Origin: Desulfobacula sp.
Lineage (GTDB): Bacteria > Desulfobacterota > Desulfobacteria > Desulfobacterales > Desulfobacteraceae
Direction: 5' to 3'
NCBI RefSeq assembly: GCF_014237455.1
Contig: NZ_JABZFL010000080.1
Span: 1 to 52,617, forward strand
DNA: 52,617 nt
Position 1 is the first letter of the stretch; the number at the start of each line of letters is the position of its first letter. The notes beneath the pieces are model-generated. The model saw nothing but the letters and a program-made list of their open reading frames with translations. It was not told where the DNA came from and searched no databases. This document shows positions 45,378 to 52,617 of this stretch, piece by piece. A program made the position numbers and the translations under genes.

Positions 45378-46490
45378 ATGGGAAAAGATATTGAGCAACC
45401 TTCATTAATCAAAGAGCTTCTTATCGGATTTTGCCTGGGAACGGCAAATATTATCCCCGGAGTTTCCGGCGGCACATTCCTTCTTGTTTTTAAAATTTAT
45501 GAGCGGTTTTTTTCTATTCTAAACAATATTAATAAAGCCAGTATCCTTGAATTTTCAGCTTGTATTATCAAAATTATTTTTAAAGCGGAGAAAGCGCACT
45601 CATTCAAAGCTTTTATTAATTTTTTAAAAAAGAATGATTTTATTTTCCTTTTTAAATTGGTTGTGGGAGCTGTGGCGGCCATTATTTCTCTTTCAAGTTT
45701 GATGAAATATTTGATTATTTATCATTTTGCGGTTACCTATGCATTATTTTTCGGTTTGATTCTGGTTTCGATTGCCATCCCTGTAAAAATGTTGAGGGAT
45801 AAAAAAATCTATCTGATCTTGTTTATTGTTTTGGGAGCTGTTTCCACAATTTATGTGACACATGCAGTTAATCCTTATGAAAAAGTAAAAATGAAATCTG
45901 AATCTTATGGAGGCCAGTATTTGAAAATTCAGGAAATTAAACAGGAAAAATCAGATATCAAAGCCTTTTCTTTTATAGGGAAATATACACTGGATGAATA
46001 TATATATGCTTCAATTTGTGGAGCCATCGCAATTTCAGCGATGGTTCTGCCCGGAATAAGCGGATCTTTGGTACTTATTTTGATGGGAGAATATTTTGAA
46101 GTTGTTTCTGCAATTTCAGGGTTAAAGACGTTGAATTTGGATAATGTGGTTTTTTTAGGATGTTTTGCAATCGGTATCATTCTGGGTGGCCTTTTATTTG
46201 CAAAGCTGGTCAATGCTGTTTTGAAAAGATATTACAATGCCACCATGGCGTTTCTCATCGGATTGATGGCAGGGTCTTTATATGCCCTGTGGCCGTTTAA
46301 AAAAAGCATTATCATGGCACAGCAATATATCAAAAAAGATGGTGTGATATGCATTGCTCAAGATGTGAGGATCTACACAAATATAAATGAAATTCCCCAG
46401 ATCGGGACCGAATTTTATGTTTCACTGGTTTCCTTTATTACAGGGTGCCTCATCATGTTTTTTTTCATGGGAAAAGAATTTCGGAAGTGA
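45378..46490 (+). CDS. DUF368 membrane protein (undecaprenyl-phosphate flippase family)
   Basis: This protein of about 370 residues has about eight to ten membrane helices. Two inverted half-repeats are visible through their signatures: GTANIIPGVSGGTF near residue 22 and SAMVLPGISGSLVLILMG near residue 225. DUF368 (PopT/UptA-like) proteins have recently been shown to return undecaprenyl phosphate across the membrane for wall and glycan synthesis. The start is ATG 45378, without a strong ribosome site. Cotranscription with pcm is likely. Confidence 0.9.
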   Translation: MGKDIEQPSLIKELLIGFCLGTANIIPGVSGGTFLLVFKIYERFFSILNNINKASILEFSACIIKIIFKAEKAHSFKAFINFLKKNDFIFLFKLVVGAVAAIISLSSLMKYLIIYHFAVTYALFFGLILVSIAIPVKMLRDKKIYLILFIVLGAVSTIYVTHAVNPYEKVKMKSESYGGQYLKIQEIKQEKSDIKAFSFIGKYTLDEYIYASICGAIAISAMVLPGISGSLVLILMGEYFEVVSAISGLKTLNLDNVVFLGCFAIGIILGGLLFAKLVNAVLKRYYNATMAFLIGLMAGSLYALWPFKKSIIMAQQYIKKDGVICIAQDVRIYTNINEIPQIGTEFYVSLVSFITGCLIMFFFMGKEFRK

Positions 46491-46499
46491 GTAGAAGTT

Positions 46500-47408
46500 T
46501 TATAGAATTTCCGGTGTAAAAGCCACCACATCATCAATGGATGTAGTATCACAGAAAATCATGACAAGCCTGTCAATCCCCAGGGCAATACCTGCTGCAT
46601 CCGGTATTTTTCCAAGGTCTTTCAGAAATTTGTCAGGCATGGGGATGGGGGCCTTGTTGTGGGAACTCCGAATTCGATTTTCTTTTTCAAATCTTAGTTT
46701 TTGCTCAACAGGATCAGTCAGTTCGGTGAATCCGTTGGCAAGCTCAATACCGGCTAAATAAAATTCAAATCGCTGGGCATACTGAGGGTTGTCCGGTATA
46801 AGTTTTGCCAGCGATGCAAGGCTTGCCGGGTAATCATATAAAAAGGCAGGTGTTGTATTGCCAAGGTGGGGCTCTATCTGGAAACTTAGGATTTCATCAA
46901 AGCTGTTATCATTCAAAGCGTCATTTAAAGATTTTTCAGCATAGCGGTCAAAAGCCTGCTGAACAGTAAGTTTCTGCCAGGGGTGATTTAAGCTGATCGT
47001 TTTATCCTGATATCTGATCTGGTTTTCAAGGTTGAGTCTTGCCGCAATAAATTTTATCAACCCCTGACATTGATCCATTAAATCAAGATAGGTATCACCT
47101 TTTGCATACCATTCCAGCAGGGTTAATTCCGGCAGGTGCTGTGGTCCTCTTTCGTTTTTTCTGAAGCATTTACAGATTTGGAAAATGTTATCAAATCCCT
47201 TTGATAACATCCGTTTCATGCAAAGTTCAGGAGAAGCCTGCAGGTAAAAATTTTCTGAGGTGACAGGGTTAATCTGGGCTTCGGGAATAATACAGGGGCA
47301 TCGGATGGGAGTATCTATTTCAAGATAAAGGTTGTTGGTAAAAAAATCCCTTATGGCTTGAATCACAAGGGATCTTATTTCAAGGTGTCTGTAGCTTTTT
47401 GTATCCAA
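46500..47408 (-). CDS. epmA: EpmA/GenX-type lysine ligase (EF-P modification) homologue
   Basis: This 302-residue protein consists only of a class II lysyl-tRNA-synthetase-like catalytic core, lacking the anticodon-binding domain. Motif 1 region (LEIDTPIRCPCIIPEA), motif 2 (CFRKNERGPQHLPELTLLEWY) and motif 3 (GIALGIDRLVMIF) are intact. EpmA attaches (R)-beta-lysine to a conserved lysine of elongation factor P to help with polyproline stalling. Neither efp nor epmB is in this window. It is the third gene of a tight operon with the HDAC and hydantoinase-like genes. Confidence 0.92.
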   Translation of the reverse strand: MDTKSYRHLEIRSLVIQAIRDFFTNNLYLEIDTPIRCPCIIPEAQINPVTSENFYLQASPELCMKRMLSKGFDNIFQICKCFRKNERGPQHLPELTLLEWYAKGDTYLDLMDQCQGLIKFIAARLNLENQIRYQDKTISLNHPWQKLTVQQAFDRYAEKSLNDALNDNSFDEILSFQIEPHLGNTTPAFLYDYPASLASLAKLIPDNPQYAQRFEFYLAGIELANGFTELTDPVEQKLRFEKENRIRSSHNKAPIPMPDKFLKDLGKIPDAAGIALGIDRLVMIFCDTTSIDDVVAFTPEIL

Positions 47409-47410
47409 GG

Positions 47411-48721
47411 TTACTTTATTTCATAGGTATCTTTTGTTCTGTCCTGCAAAAAAATTTTATCAAATTTATTTTTATCTGCCTGATCAAAAAATTTATATCC
47501 TGCTTCAATACATGATTTACAGGCATTGATGGGAATATGGACAGCAAGAATATGATATCCGGGTGTTGCCGTGGAATCAATTTCAAAACAGCCGCCACAA
47601 TCCCTGCAAACCCTTACCTTTTCTTTTTGTCGTTCAAAGATATTGTCGGTATCATAAAATACCTCCCGGTGCCTGACCGCAAGATCCCCGACAGATCCAG
47701 CCTTTTGTCTTAACCTGTCTCTTTGATTCCAATAGGAGTTGATCAGGTCGGTGGTCTTTTTGATTTTGTCTGTAATACTCACGGATTGTTTCAGGCGTTC
47801 AGGATTGTAATCCGGTTCAATTACACCTGAATAATCAAGGCCTGCCATAGCAAGGATGATCCCTAAGTTTACATAGGGCAGGGCATCCTCAATGGAATAT
47901 CCCCCTTCAAGAACAGCTATATCAGCTTTAAGAAGGGAGGTCAGCTTTGCATACCCCTGTGCTGAAAAATTCATATTGGTGAGAGGATCGGTATAATGAT
48001 TGTCCTGTCCGGCAGAGTTGACAATAAGATCCGGTTTAAATTCTTCTAAAACAGGTAGCACACAATTTTTGATGACATAAAGATATCCTTCGGTGGATGT
48101 GCCCGGTGGCAACGGTATGTTCAGGTTCGAGCCTTTTGCGTTGGGACCCCCCAGTTCATCTGGAAATCCTGAACCGGGATACATGGTTCTTCCATCCTGG
48201 TGCAGGGAAATAAACAATATATCGGGATCATGCCAGAAGATATCATTGGTTCCGTCCCCATGATGGCAGTCGGTATCAATTATGGCAATTTTTTTGATAC
48301 CGTACCGGGACCTGATATATTCCACCATGATGGCTTCCATATTGATGTGGCAAAAGCCTCTGCCGCCGTGGGAAACCCTCATGGAATGATGCCCCGGAGG
48401 TCGAACCAGTGCAAATCCGTTTTTTACTTCTTTGTTTAAAACTGCATCTGCAATGGCTTTTGCTCCTCCTGCGCTGATGAGATGGGATTCGGTTGTAATG
48501 GTTTTTTCATCCGGTACGCAGAAATGTGTCCGCTGGATATCCCGGGCTGTCACAATGTCAGGTTTATATTCAATAATACCACTAATATCGAAAATACCTT
48601 CCTCTGTCACTTGATCCTGGGTATATAGAAGTCTTTCTTCCCTTTCGGGATGAGTAGGATCTATAGCCCAGTCAAATGCGGGGAAGAATACAAGACCTGT
48701 CTTATGGTGTGCCTTTAACAT
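47411..48721 (-). CDS. Histone-deacetylase-family protein with C-terminal Cys-rich tail
   Basis: This 436-residue class II-type deacetylase has a catalytic His pair at H111-H112 (RPPGHHSM). Zinc ligands are D151 and H153 (IDTDCHHGDG) and D240 (SAGQDNHYTDP), with catalytic Y275 in LEGGY. These are intact, so activity on acyl-lysine, acylated polyamines or related amides is expected. Residues of about 370-405 carry C372, C375, C378, C401 and C404, a possible zinc-ribbon tail not usual for AcuC-type enzymes. It lies 2 bases upstream of epmA and 15 bases after the hydantoinase-like gene. Confidence 0.92.
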   Translation of the reverse strand: MLKAHHKTGLVFFPAFDWAIDPTHPEREERLLYTQDQVTEEGIFDISGIIEYKPDIVTARDIQRTHFCVPDEKTITTESHLISAGGAKAIADAVLNKEVKNGFALVRPPGHHSMRVSHGGRGFCHINMEAIMVEYIRSRYGIKKIAIIDTDCHHGDGTNDIFWHDPDILFISLHQDGRTMYPGSGFPDELGGPNAKGSNLNIPLPPGTSTEGYLYVIKNCVLPVLEEFKPDLIVNSAGQDNHYTDPLTNMNFSAQGYAKLTSLLKADIAVLEGGYSIEDALPYVNLGIILAMAGLDYSGVIEPDYNPERLKQSVSITDKIKKTTDLINSYWNQRDRLRQKAGSVGDLAVRHREVFYDTDNIFERQKEKVRVCRDCGGCFEIDSTATPGYHILAVHIPINACKSCIEAGYKFFDQADKNKFDKIFLQDRTKDTYEIK

Positions 48722-48736
48722 TATTACCTCATAAAA

Positions 48737-50410
48737 TTATTGCAAAACCTTTTCAAATCCTTTGATAAGGCCTGGTTTGAGCTGCATTTTTGTTCTGAAT
48801 ATTTTGCCTCTGGGTGAGAAATTTCGAACAATATTAAATTTTTGGAATTCAATTACTTCCACTTCGTCCAGATTGTCCGGATCTGCACCTGAACTAATGG
48901 CTTTCTCCTTTAAAAGTGTGTGTGCGGTTTTAATTAAATCATCGTCGGAATAAGTTTTTGAGATGGGTTCTGCAAAATCTTCTTCATGGGCGGTCATAAT
49001 CCCCTGTTCCGTATCGGCATTTAAGGAAACTTCACAGGTGGTTCTGGCAAGGGCTGCACCAATGGCATTTGCCACGGAAAATTCAGGGACCACATCGGTT
49101 TCAATATGATAAAGTTCTTTTATCTTTTTTGCAAAATAGGGGGCAGGCCCTCCAAGAAGCAGTATTTTTCTTGGGCTGATTTTATATCCTTCAAGAAATT
49201 CATGAACCGTATATACAGGTTTGGAATTAAGCTTATCTATCATTTCAAAGGTTTTTTTCAAAATAACAGTGCAGCATTTTTTAAATATTTGATCAGCCGC
49301 CTCTTTATCTGTCAATTCCAGTTTCCGGGCAATTTTTTCAATTCCTTTTTGGGCATTTTCTTGATCTCCACCCTTCATTAATCCCAGTACAAACAGAGCG
49401 TCTGTCGGAGTCGGGTCAGGCCCGCCAAAGGCCATGGCAGGACCATGACGGTCGGGACCAATGACCAGCTCTTTACCTATTACCCTGATTACGCTGTCCC
49501 CCCCAATTCCTTTTGATTCGGTCCGCAAAGATCTGATCAGGCTTTTGTACTGCCCTCGTCGGATTCCCACAGGTTCTAATAACGGTGCTTTGTCAACCAG
49601 GATGGCAATATCTGTGGTTGTGCCACCGATATCAAGTACAATGGCATCCTGTTTTTCAGTGGCATAGGGGATCGCTCCCATAATACTTGCAGCAGGCCCG
49701 GACAGCACAGTTTGACCTGGAAAAGACATGGAAGATTCAAGGCTCATGGTGCCGCCATCCGCTTTCAGGATTTGAATAGGAATGGTAAGCCCTTTTTTCT
49801 CAAGGGATTGTTTGACCGCCTCGAAAAATGATTTATGGAGGGAAAACACCGCCGCATTTAAATGGGTTGTGGCAATTCGGCGGGGAAAATTAAGATTTCC
49901 CGAGACCCGGTAGCCTAAAAACACTTTTTTAAAATATTTATTTAAAATTCTTTTAATAAGTATTTCATGGCTGGGGTTTCGAACACAGAATTTGCCGACA
50001 ACGCCCACATATTCAATGCCGGCTTTTTTTAGTTTTTTGGCAATATCTTCGATTTCCATTGTGTTTACCGGTGCTTTCTCTCTGCCCCTGTGGTTGATCG
50101 AGCCTGTAACACAATAATAGTGCTCACCGGTTCTGAAAACTTCGGGGTCAATCCCGGGGCCGGCTGAAACAATCATTCCAATCGGATCCATATTTTTCTG
50201 GACAATCGCATTGGTTGTCAGTGTCGTTGAAATGACAACCCGTTTAACTTTTTTGGGGTCGATATTATCCAGAAGCTGGGTAAAACTTGAGAGAATCGTA
50301 TTGAAAAGATCTACAGAATCTGTGGGCACTTTAATCTTTTTTTCAATACCATTGCTGCTTAAAAGGACAGCATCCGTGTTCGTGCCGCCAACATCCAGTC
50401 CAATAATCAT
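48737..50410 (-). CDS. Hydantoinase/oxoprolinase-family ATPase (HyuA-like)
   Basis: This 557-residue protein has two actin-like phosphate loops: GLDVGGTNTDAVLL at the N-terminus and VLDIGGTTTDIAIL in the middle. Between them lie segments NLNFPRRIATTHLNAAV and GGTMSLESSMSFPGQTVLSGPAASIMGA, as in HyuA and 5-oxoprolinase alpha subunits, which couple ATP hydrolysis to opening cyclic amides. No HyuB partner gene is adjacent, which is unusual. The start at ATG 50410 opens the operon continued by the HDAC and EpmA genes. The substrate is unknown. Confidence 0.9.
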   Translation of the reverse strand: MIIGLDVGGTNTDAVLLSSNGIEKKIKVPTDSVDLFNTILSSFTQLLDNIDPKKVKRVVISTTLTTNAIVQKNMDPIGMIVSAGPGIDPEVFRTGEHYYCVTGSINHRGREKAPVNTMEIEDIAKKLKKAGIEYVGVVGKFCVRNPSHEILIKRILNKYFKKVFLGYRVSGNLNFPRRIATTHLNAAVFSLHKSFFEAVKQSLEKKGLTIPIQILKADGGTMSLESSMSFPGQTVLSGPAASIMGAIPYATEKQDAIVLDIGGTTTDIAILVDKAPLLEPVGIRRGQYKSLIRSLRTESKGIGGDSVIRVIGKELVIGPDRHGPAMAFGGPDPTPTDALFVLGLMKGGDQENAQKGIEKIARKLELTDKEAADQIFKKCCTVILKKTFEMIDKLNSKPVYTVHEFLEGYKISPRKILLLGGPAPYFAKKIKELYHIETDVVPEFSVANAIGAALARTTCEVSLNADTEQGIMTAHEEDFAEPISKTYSDDDLIKTAHTLLKEKAISSGADPDNLDEVEVIEFQKFNIVRNFSPRGKIFRTKMQLKPGLIKGFEKVLQ

Positions 50411-50634
50411 GGCGAATTCCTGATTTTTAAATATATTACAGTCTATAATTTGCCGTTATACCATTGCGGAGCTTGTCAGAAAAAATAAGGCTTGTCAATC
50501 AGATTTTCTGTCGAAATCCATCCTTTATTTGTTTGTGAAATAGGTTTTAACCTTGAATTATTAAAATATTTAATTTATTTATAAATAACGCCGTTTACTT
50601 TGAAGAATGGACATTAGTTTGCAAGGAGTGATTT

Positions 50635-51357
50635 ATGGCAATCATTGAATGGGGGAAAAATGAATCTGTGGCGATTATTAATATGTGCAACGGTCCTAAC
50701 AAACAGAACCCGGCATTTGTGGACGAAATGAATCAATGTTTTGATGAAATACTGGAAGATAAAGAAATTTATTCTATTATTTTAACCTCCACAGATGAGA
50801 AAAATTTTTGCCAGGGGATTGATATTGAATGGCTGGGGCAGAAAATGAAAGATCAGGATTTTGACAGTATAAAATCATTTTTACACGGAGTTAATACGAT
50901 CTTTAAAAGAGTTTTATTAATGCCTGTCCCTGTGATTGCCGCCATTAACGGTCATGCCTTTGGAAATGGTGCCATGCTGGCCTGCACTTGTGATTTCAGA
51001 TTTATGACAAAAGACAAAGGCTTTTTTTGTTTTCCGGAAGTGGACATCAGCATACCGTTTCTTCCAGGCATGATTGAGTTTGTCCGCAAAGCCATAGTTG
51101 AATATAAATTCAATGAGATGATTCTTTCAGGAAAGCGTGTTGGTGCTCAGGAACTTCAGGACAGCCATGTGATCGTTAAAGCAAGTGAAAATAAAGAAGC
51201 GCTTCTCAAAGATGCTTTGGCGTTTGCCGGAACATTCATGAAAAAAAGAGAAATTTTTGGCGAATTGAAAAAAAGGATGCACAAAGATATCATCAAGGTT
51301 ATGGAGACTGAAGATATAGAACAGATTGATTCCTTGAATCTTTTTATCCAGGAATAG
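50635..51357 (+). CDS. Enoyl-CoA hydratase/isomerase family protein (isomerase-like)
   Basis: This 240-residue crotonase-fold protein has oxyanion-hole segments NFCQGIDIEWL and NGHAFGNGAMLACTCDFR. The first catalytic Glu of hydratases is replaced (GAMLA), while the second is kept in FPEVDISIPFLPG. This pattern matches delta3-delta2 enoyl-CoA isomerases, which need only the second Glu, rather than hydratases. AAGGAGTG precedes the ATG. It is monocistronic, followed by a long non-coding stretch. Confidence 0.87.
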   Translation: MAIIEWGKNESVAIINMCNGPNKQNPAFVDEMNQCFDEILEDKEIYSIILTSTDEKNFCQGIDIEWLGQKMKDQDFDSIKSFLHGVNTIFKRVLLMPVPVIAAINGHAFGNGAMLACTCDFRFMTKDKGFFCFPEVDISIPFLPGMIEFVRKAIVEYKFNEMILSGKRVGAQELQDSHVIVKASENKEALLKDALAFAGTFMKKREIFGELKKRMHKDIIKVMETEDIEQIDSLNLFIQE

Positions 51358-51406
51358 TCAATTTTTAAATTTAAAAAGGGGTGTGTTGTCTTATACCCGG
51401 TAGTCC

Positions 51407-51579
51407 GGTTGGGGCATGGGTTGCGACTCATCTGATTGGTCCTCTTACAGGCTCTAAACTCCGTTCCGCTGACCGCCAAAACTCGCTTCGCTCAGACACT
51501 TGCCGTTCTTAACGCTCCACTACGTCAAGAACCTGTACAGAAGACCAATCAATTATTCCCTGCAACCCATACCCCAACC
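51407..51579. repeat. Imperfect 173-bp palindrome
   Basis: ggttggggcatgggttgc (51407-51424) is repeated inverted at 51562-51579 with one mismatch. Inner blocks gattggtcctcttacaggctct and the complement of agaacctgtacagaagaccaatc also pair. The centre holds the low-complexity sequence ccgttccgctgaccgcc and ctcgcttcgctcag. The stretch 51358-51939 otherwise carries no gene. The structure resembles a non-autonomous palindromic repeat element. Confidence 0.6.
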
Positions 51580-51850
51580 TCCTCGGCTCAACACAGAGTC
51601 AAATCCTATATTTATGGTAAATGTAATTTTGCTCACAATCTCAGAAATTATAGCAGGCAATATTAGAATCTGCTTACTCTCCAATATACAGTAATGGCAT
51701 CATAATTAAATTGAGCCATGCATTTTCTATATATTTGAATTTTATTCATGAAGATTAATTTCACTTGTACTCCCATATACGGTATGTTATTTTTCATACA
51801 ATTGAGTGATTTTTTATATTGTAAATTTCCCAATCAAGTGGAAAACAATC

Positions 51851-51859
51851 TGGTATAAT
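51851..51859 (+). promoter_or_regulatory. Extended -10 promoter of the NTF2-like gene
   Basis: TGGTATAAT (TGnTATAAT) sits 80 bases before the start of the next gene, in AT-rich sequence. No good -35 is needed for this promoter class. Confidence 0.5.
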
Positions 51860-51939
51860 CCTCAACATCCTATTCATATCTATTTTGATTGGTTTAAGGC
51901 ACGCCACTATTTTTATAAATTTAAAATATGGAGGGAAGG

Positions 51940-52428
51940 ATGAAATCTTTAATGATGATTGTTATCGCAGTTAGTACAGTGTTTATTATTCAAGTAGCTT
52001 CTTTAGAAGCAGCATTACTACCCAATGAAATAGCGATACGAAAGAGCAGTTTAAAACAGGGCACTAAGTTCGGAGAGGGGTGGTCAAAGGAACAAAAAAT
52101 GGTTTGGAATAAGACACAGGAATTTTTTCAATTCAGGGTGGTATTAGACTGGGACAATCTAAACAAATTATTTCATAAAGACGCAATTATATACACAGTT
52201 TCTCGTAAAGTTCCATACGATTTTCTTGAATTAGAAGAAGTGTTAAAAGGAAGGGTGCCGGCAGTTTTTTATTGCACAGTTCATGAAATAAGAATAATTG
52301 AAAATGTTGCTATAGTAATGTTGAATTATGAGGTAGAATTTCCGGTTCCGCCAGGATGCCTGACCTTTGTATGGATGCGGCAAGGCGCTGATTGGAAAAT
52401 AATAACCTTAACGGGTAAGAAAGAATGA
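51940..52428 (+). CDS. Small secreted NTF2-like protein
   Basis: Starting at ATG 51940, behind the GGAGGGAAGG site that includes an upstream in-frame ATG, the protein has 162 residues. A signal peptide (about residues 1-24) is followed by a single alpha+beta cone-like domain: helix (EGWSKEQKMVWNKTQEFFQF), DWDNLNKLFHKDAIIY, and long strands ending in CLTFVWMRQGADWKIITL. This matches SnoaL/DUF4440-type folds, whose pocket role varies. The function is unknown. It sits between a palindrome and an IS end. Confidence 0.75.
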   Translation: MKSLMMIVIAVSTVFIIQVASLEAALLPNEIAIRKSSLKQGTKFGEGWSKEQKMVWNKTQEFFQFRVVLDWDNLNKLFHKDAIIYTVSRKVPYDFLELEEVLKGRVPAVFYCTVHEIRIIENVAIVMLNYEVEFPVPPGCLTFVWMRQGADWKIITLTGKKE

Positions 52429-52528
52429 TTCTATGGTATATCCAAAAAATAGTAATTTACATTCAAATATATGAACCAGAGTATTAACACGGGTAATTTT
52501 CCCATATTCCAGTTAATAATAGAATTTA

Positions 52529-52617
52529 CAACCCAAAAATGACCCCCTTTTATAACCCAATTTTGACCCACCTTGATTAAAAAAAATACCCTTAAAAACT
52601 TTTTCACCACCTAAAAT
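52529..52617. mobile_element. Probable end of an IS21-family element (partial)
   Basis: Two direct copies of an ACCCAA-TGACCC motif, acccaaaaatgacccccttt (52531-52550) and acccaattttgacccacctt (52555-52574), are 24 bases apart. Multiple short repeats with TGACCC cores are typical of IS21-family termini. The rest of the element, with any istA/istB genes, would lie outside the window. Confidence 0.4.

Overview
The window reads as chromosome from an AT-rich, mesophilic sulfate-reducing bacterium of the Desulfobacteraceae type (Desulfobacula/Desulfobacter-like). The main evidence is a complete dsrA-dsrB-dsrD set followed by a CbiA/DsrN-type amidotransferase, a tetraheme c3-type cytochrome, an AOR-family tungsten/molybdenum oxidoreductase with its own MoaD-like protein, and a YedF-type TusA-DsrE fusion. 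The genus is inferred from gene content only; no rRNA or tRNA gene was found.

Layout. 1-1262: N-terminal part of a giant LapA-like adhesin (minus strand, runs off the left edge). 1263-2054: gene-free, dominated by a 343-bp imperfect palindrome. 2055-8348: TPR protein, an unknown protein, dsrAB, dsrD and dsrN. 8421-10227: c3-type cytochrome and tatC/tatB (minus). 10336-12023: a kinase gene remnant running into the 3' end of a DEAD-box helicase gene. 12129-14469: MoaD-like protein and AOR (minus). 14681-22434: yggT, divIVA, pilT, pilU-like, receiver, unknown, PBP1A and SPOR protein, which looks like one polarity/pilus-motor/cell-wall transcription unit. 22511-24691: yedF, a 98-aa unknown and a dihydrouridine synthase. 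24890-28037: a Fur-FeoA-FeoA fusion directly upstream of feoB. 28061-29279: SH3 and TPR envelope proteins. 29554-32353: NtrC-type regulator and its kinase. 32554-37786: pilMNOPQ. 37783-42817 (minus): serS, thrC, a LysM-like protein and a PilF-like TPR lipoprotein in one apparent operon. 42998-46490: 5-FCL-like protein, a K+-channel-like protein, pcm and a DUF368 protein. 46500-50410 (minus): a tight three-gene operon of hydantoinase/oxoprolinase, HDAC-family protein and EpmA-like ligase. 50635-52428: an enoyl-CoA isomerase-like protein, a second large palindrome and a small secreted NTF2-like protein. 52529-52617: what looks like the end of an IS21-type element.

Functionally, the window joins the terminal step of sulfate respiration (DsrAB with DsrD and a possible siroheme amidase) to iron supply (Fur-FeoA/FeoB), Tat export, and two blocks of type IV pilus machinery (motors at 15.5-17.9 kb, alignment complex and secretin at 32.5-37.8 kb) with a PilSR-like regulator pair. 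The least explained parts are the HyuA-HDAC-EpmA operon, the Fur-FeoA-FeoA protein, the unknown gene pair upstream of dsrAB, the channel with a TAGFM filter, and the two large intergenic palindromes.
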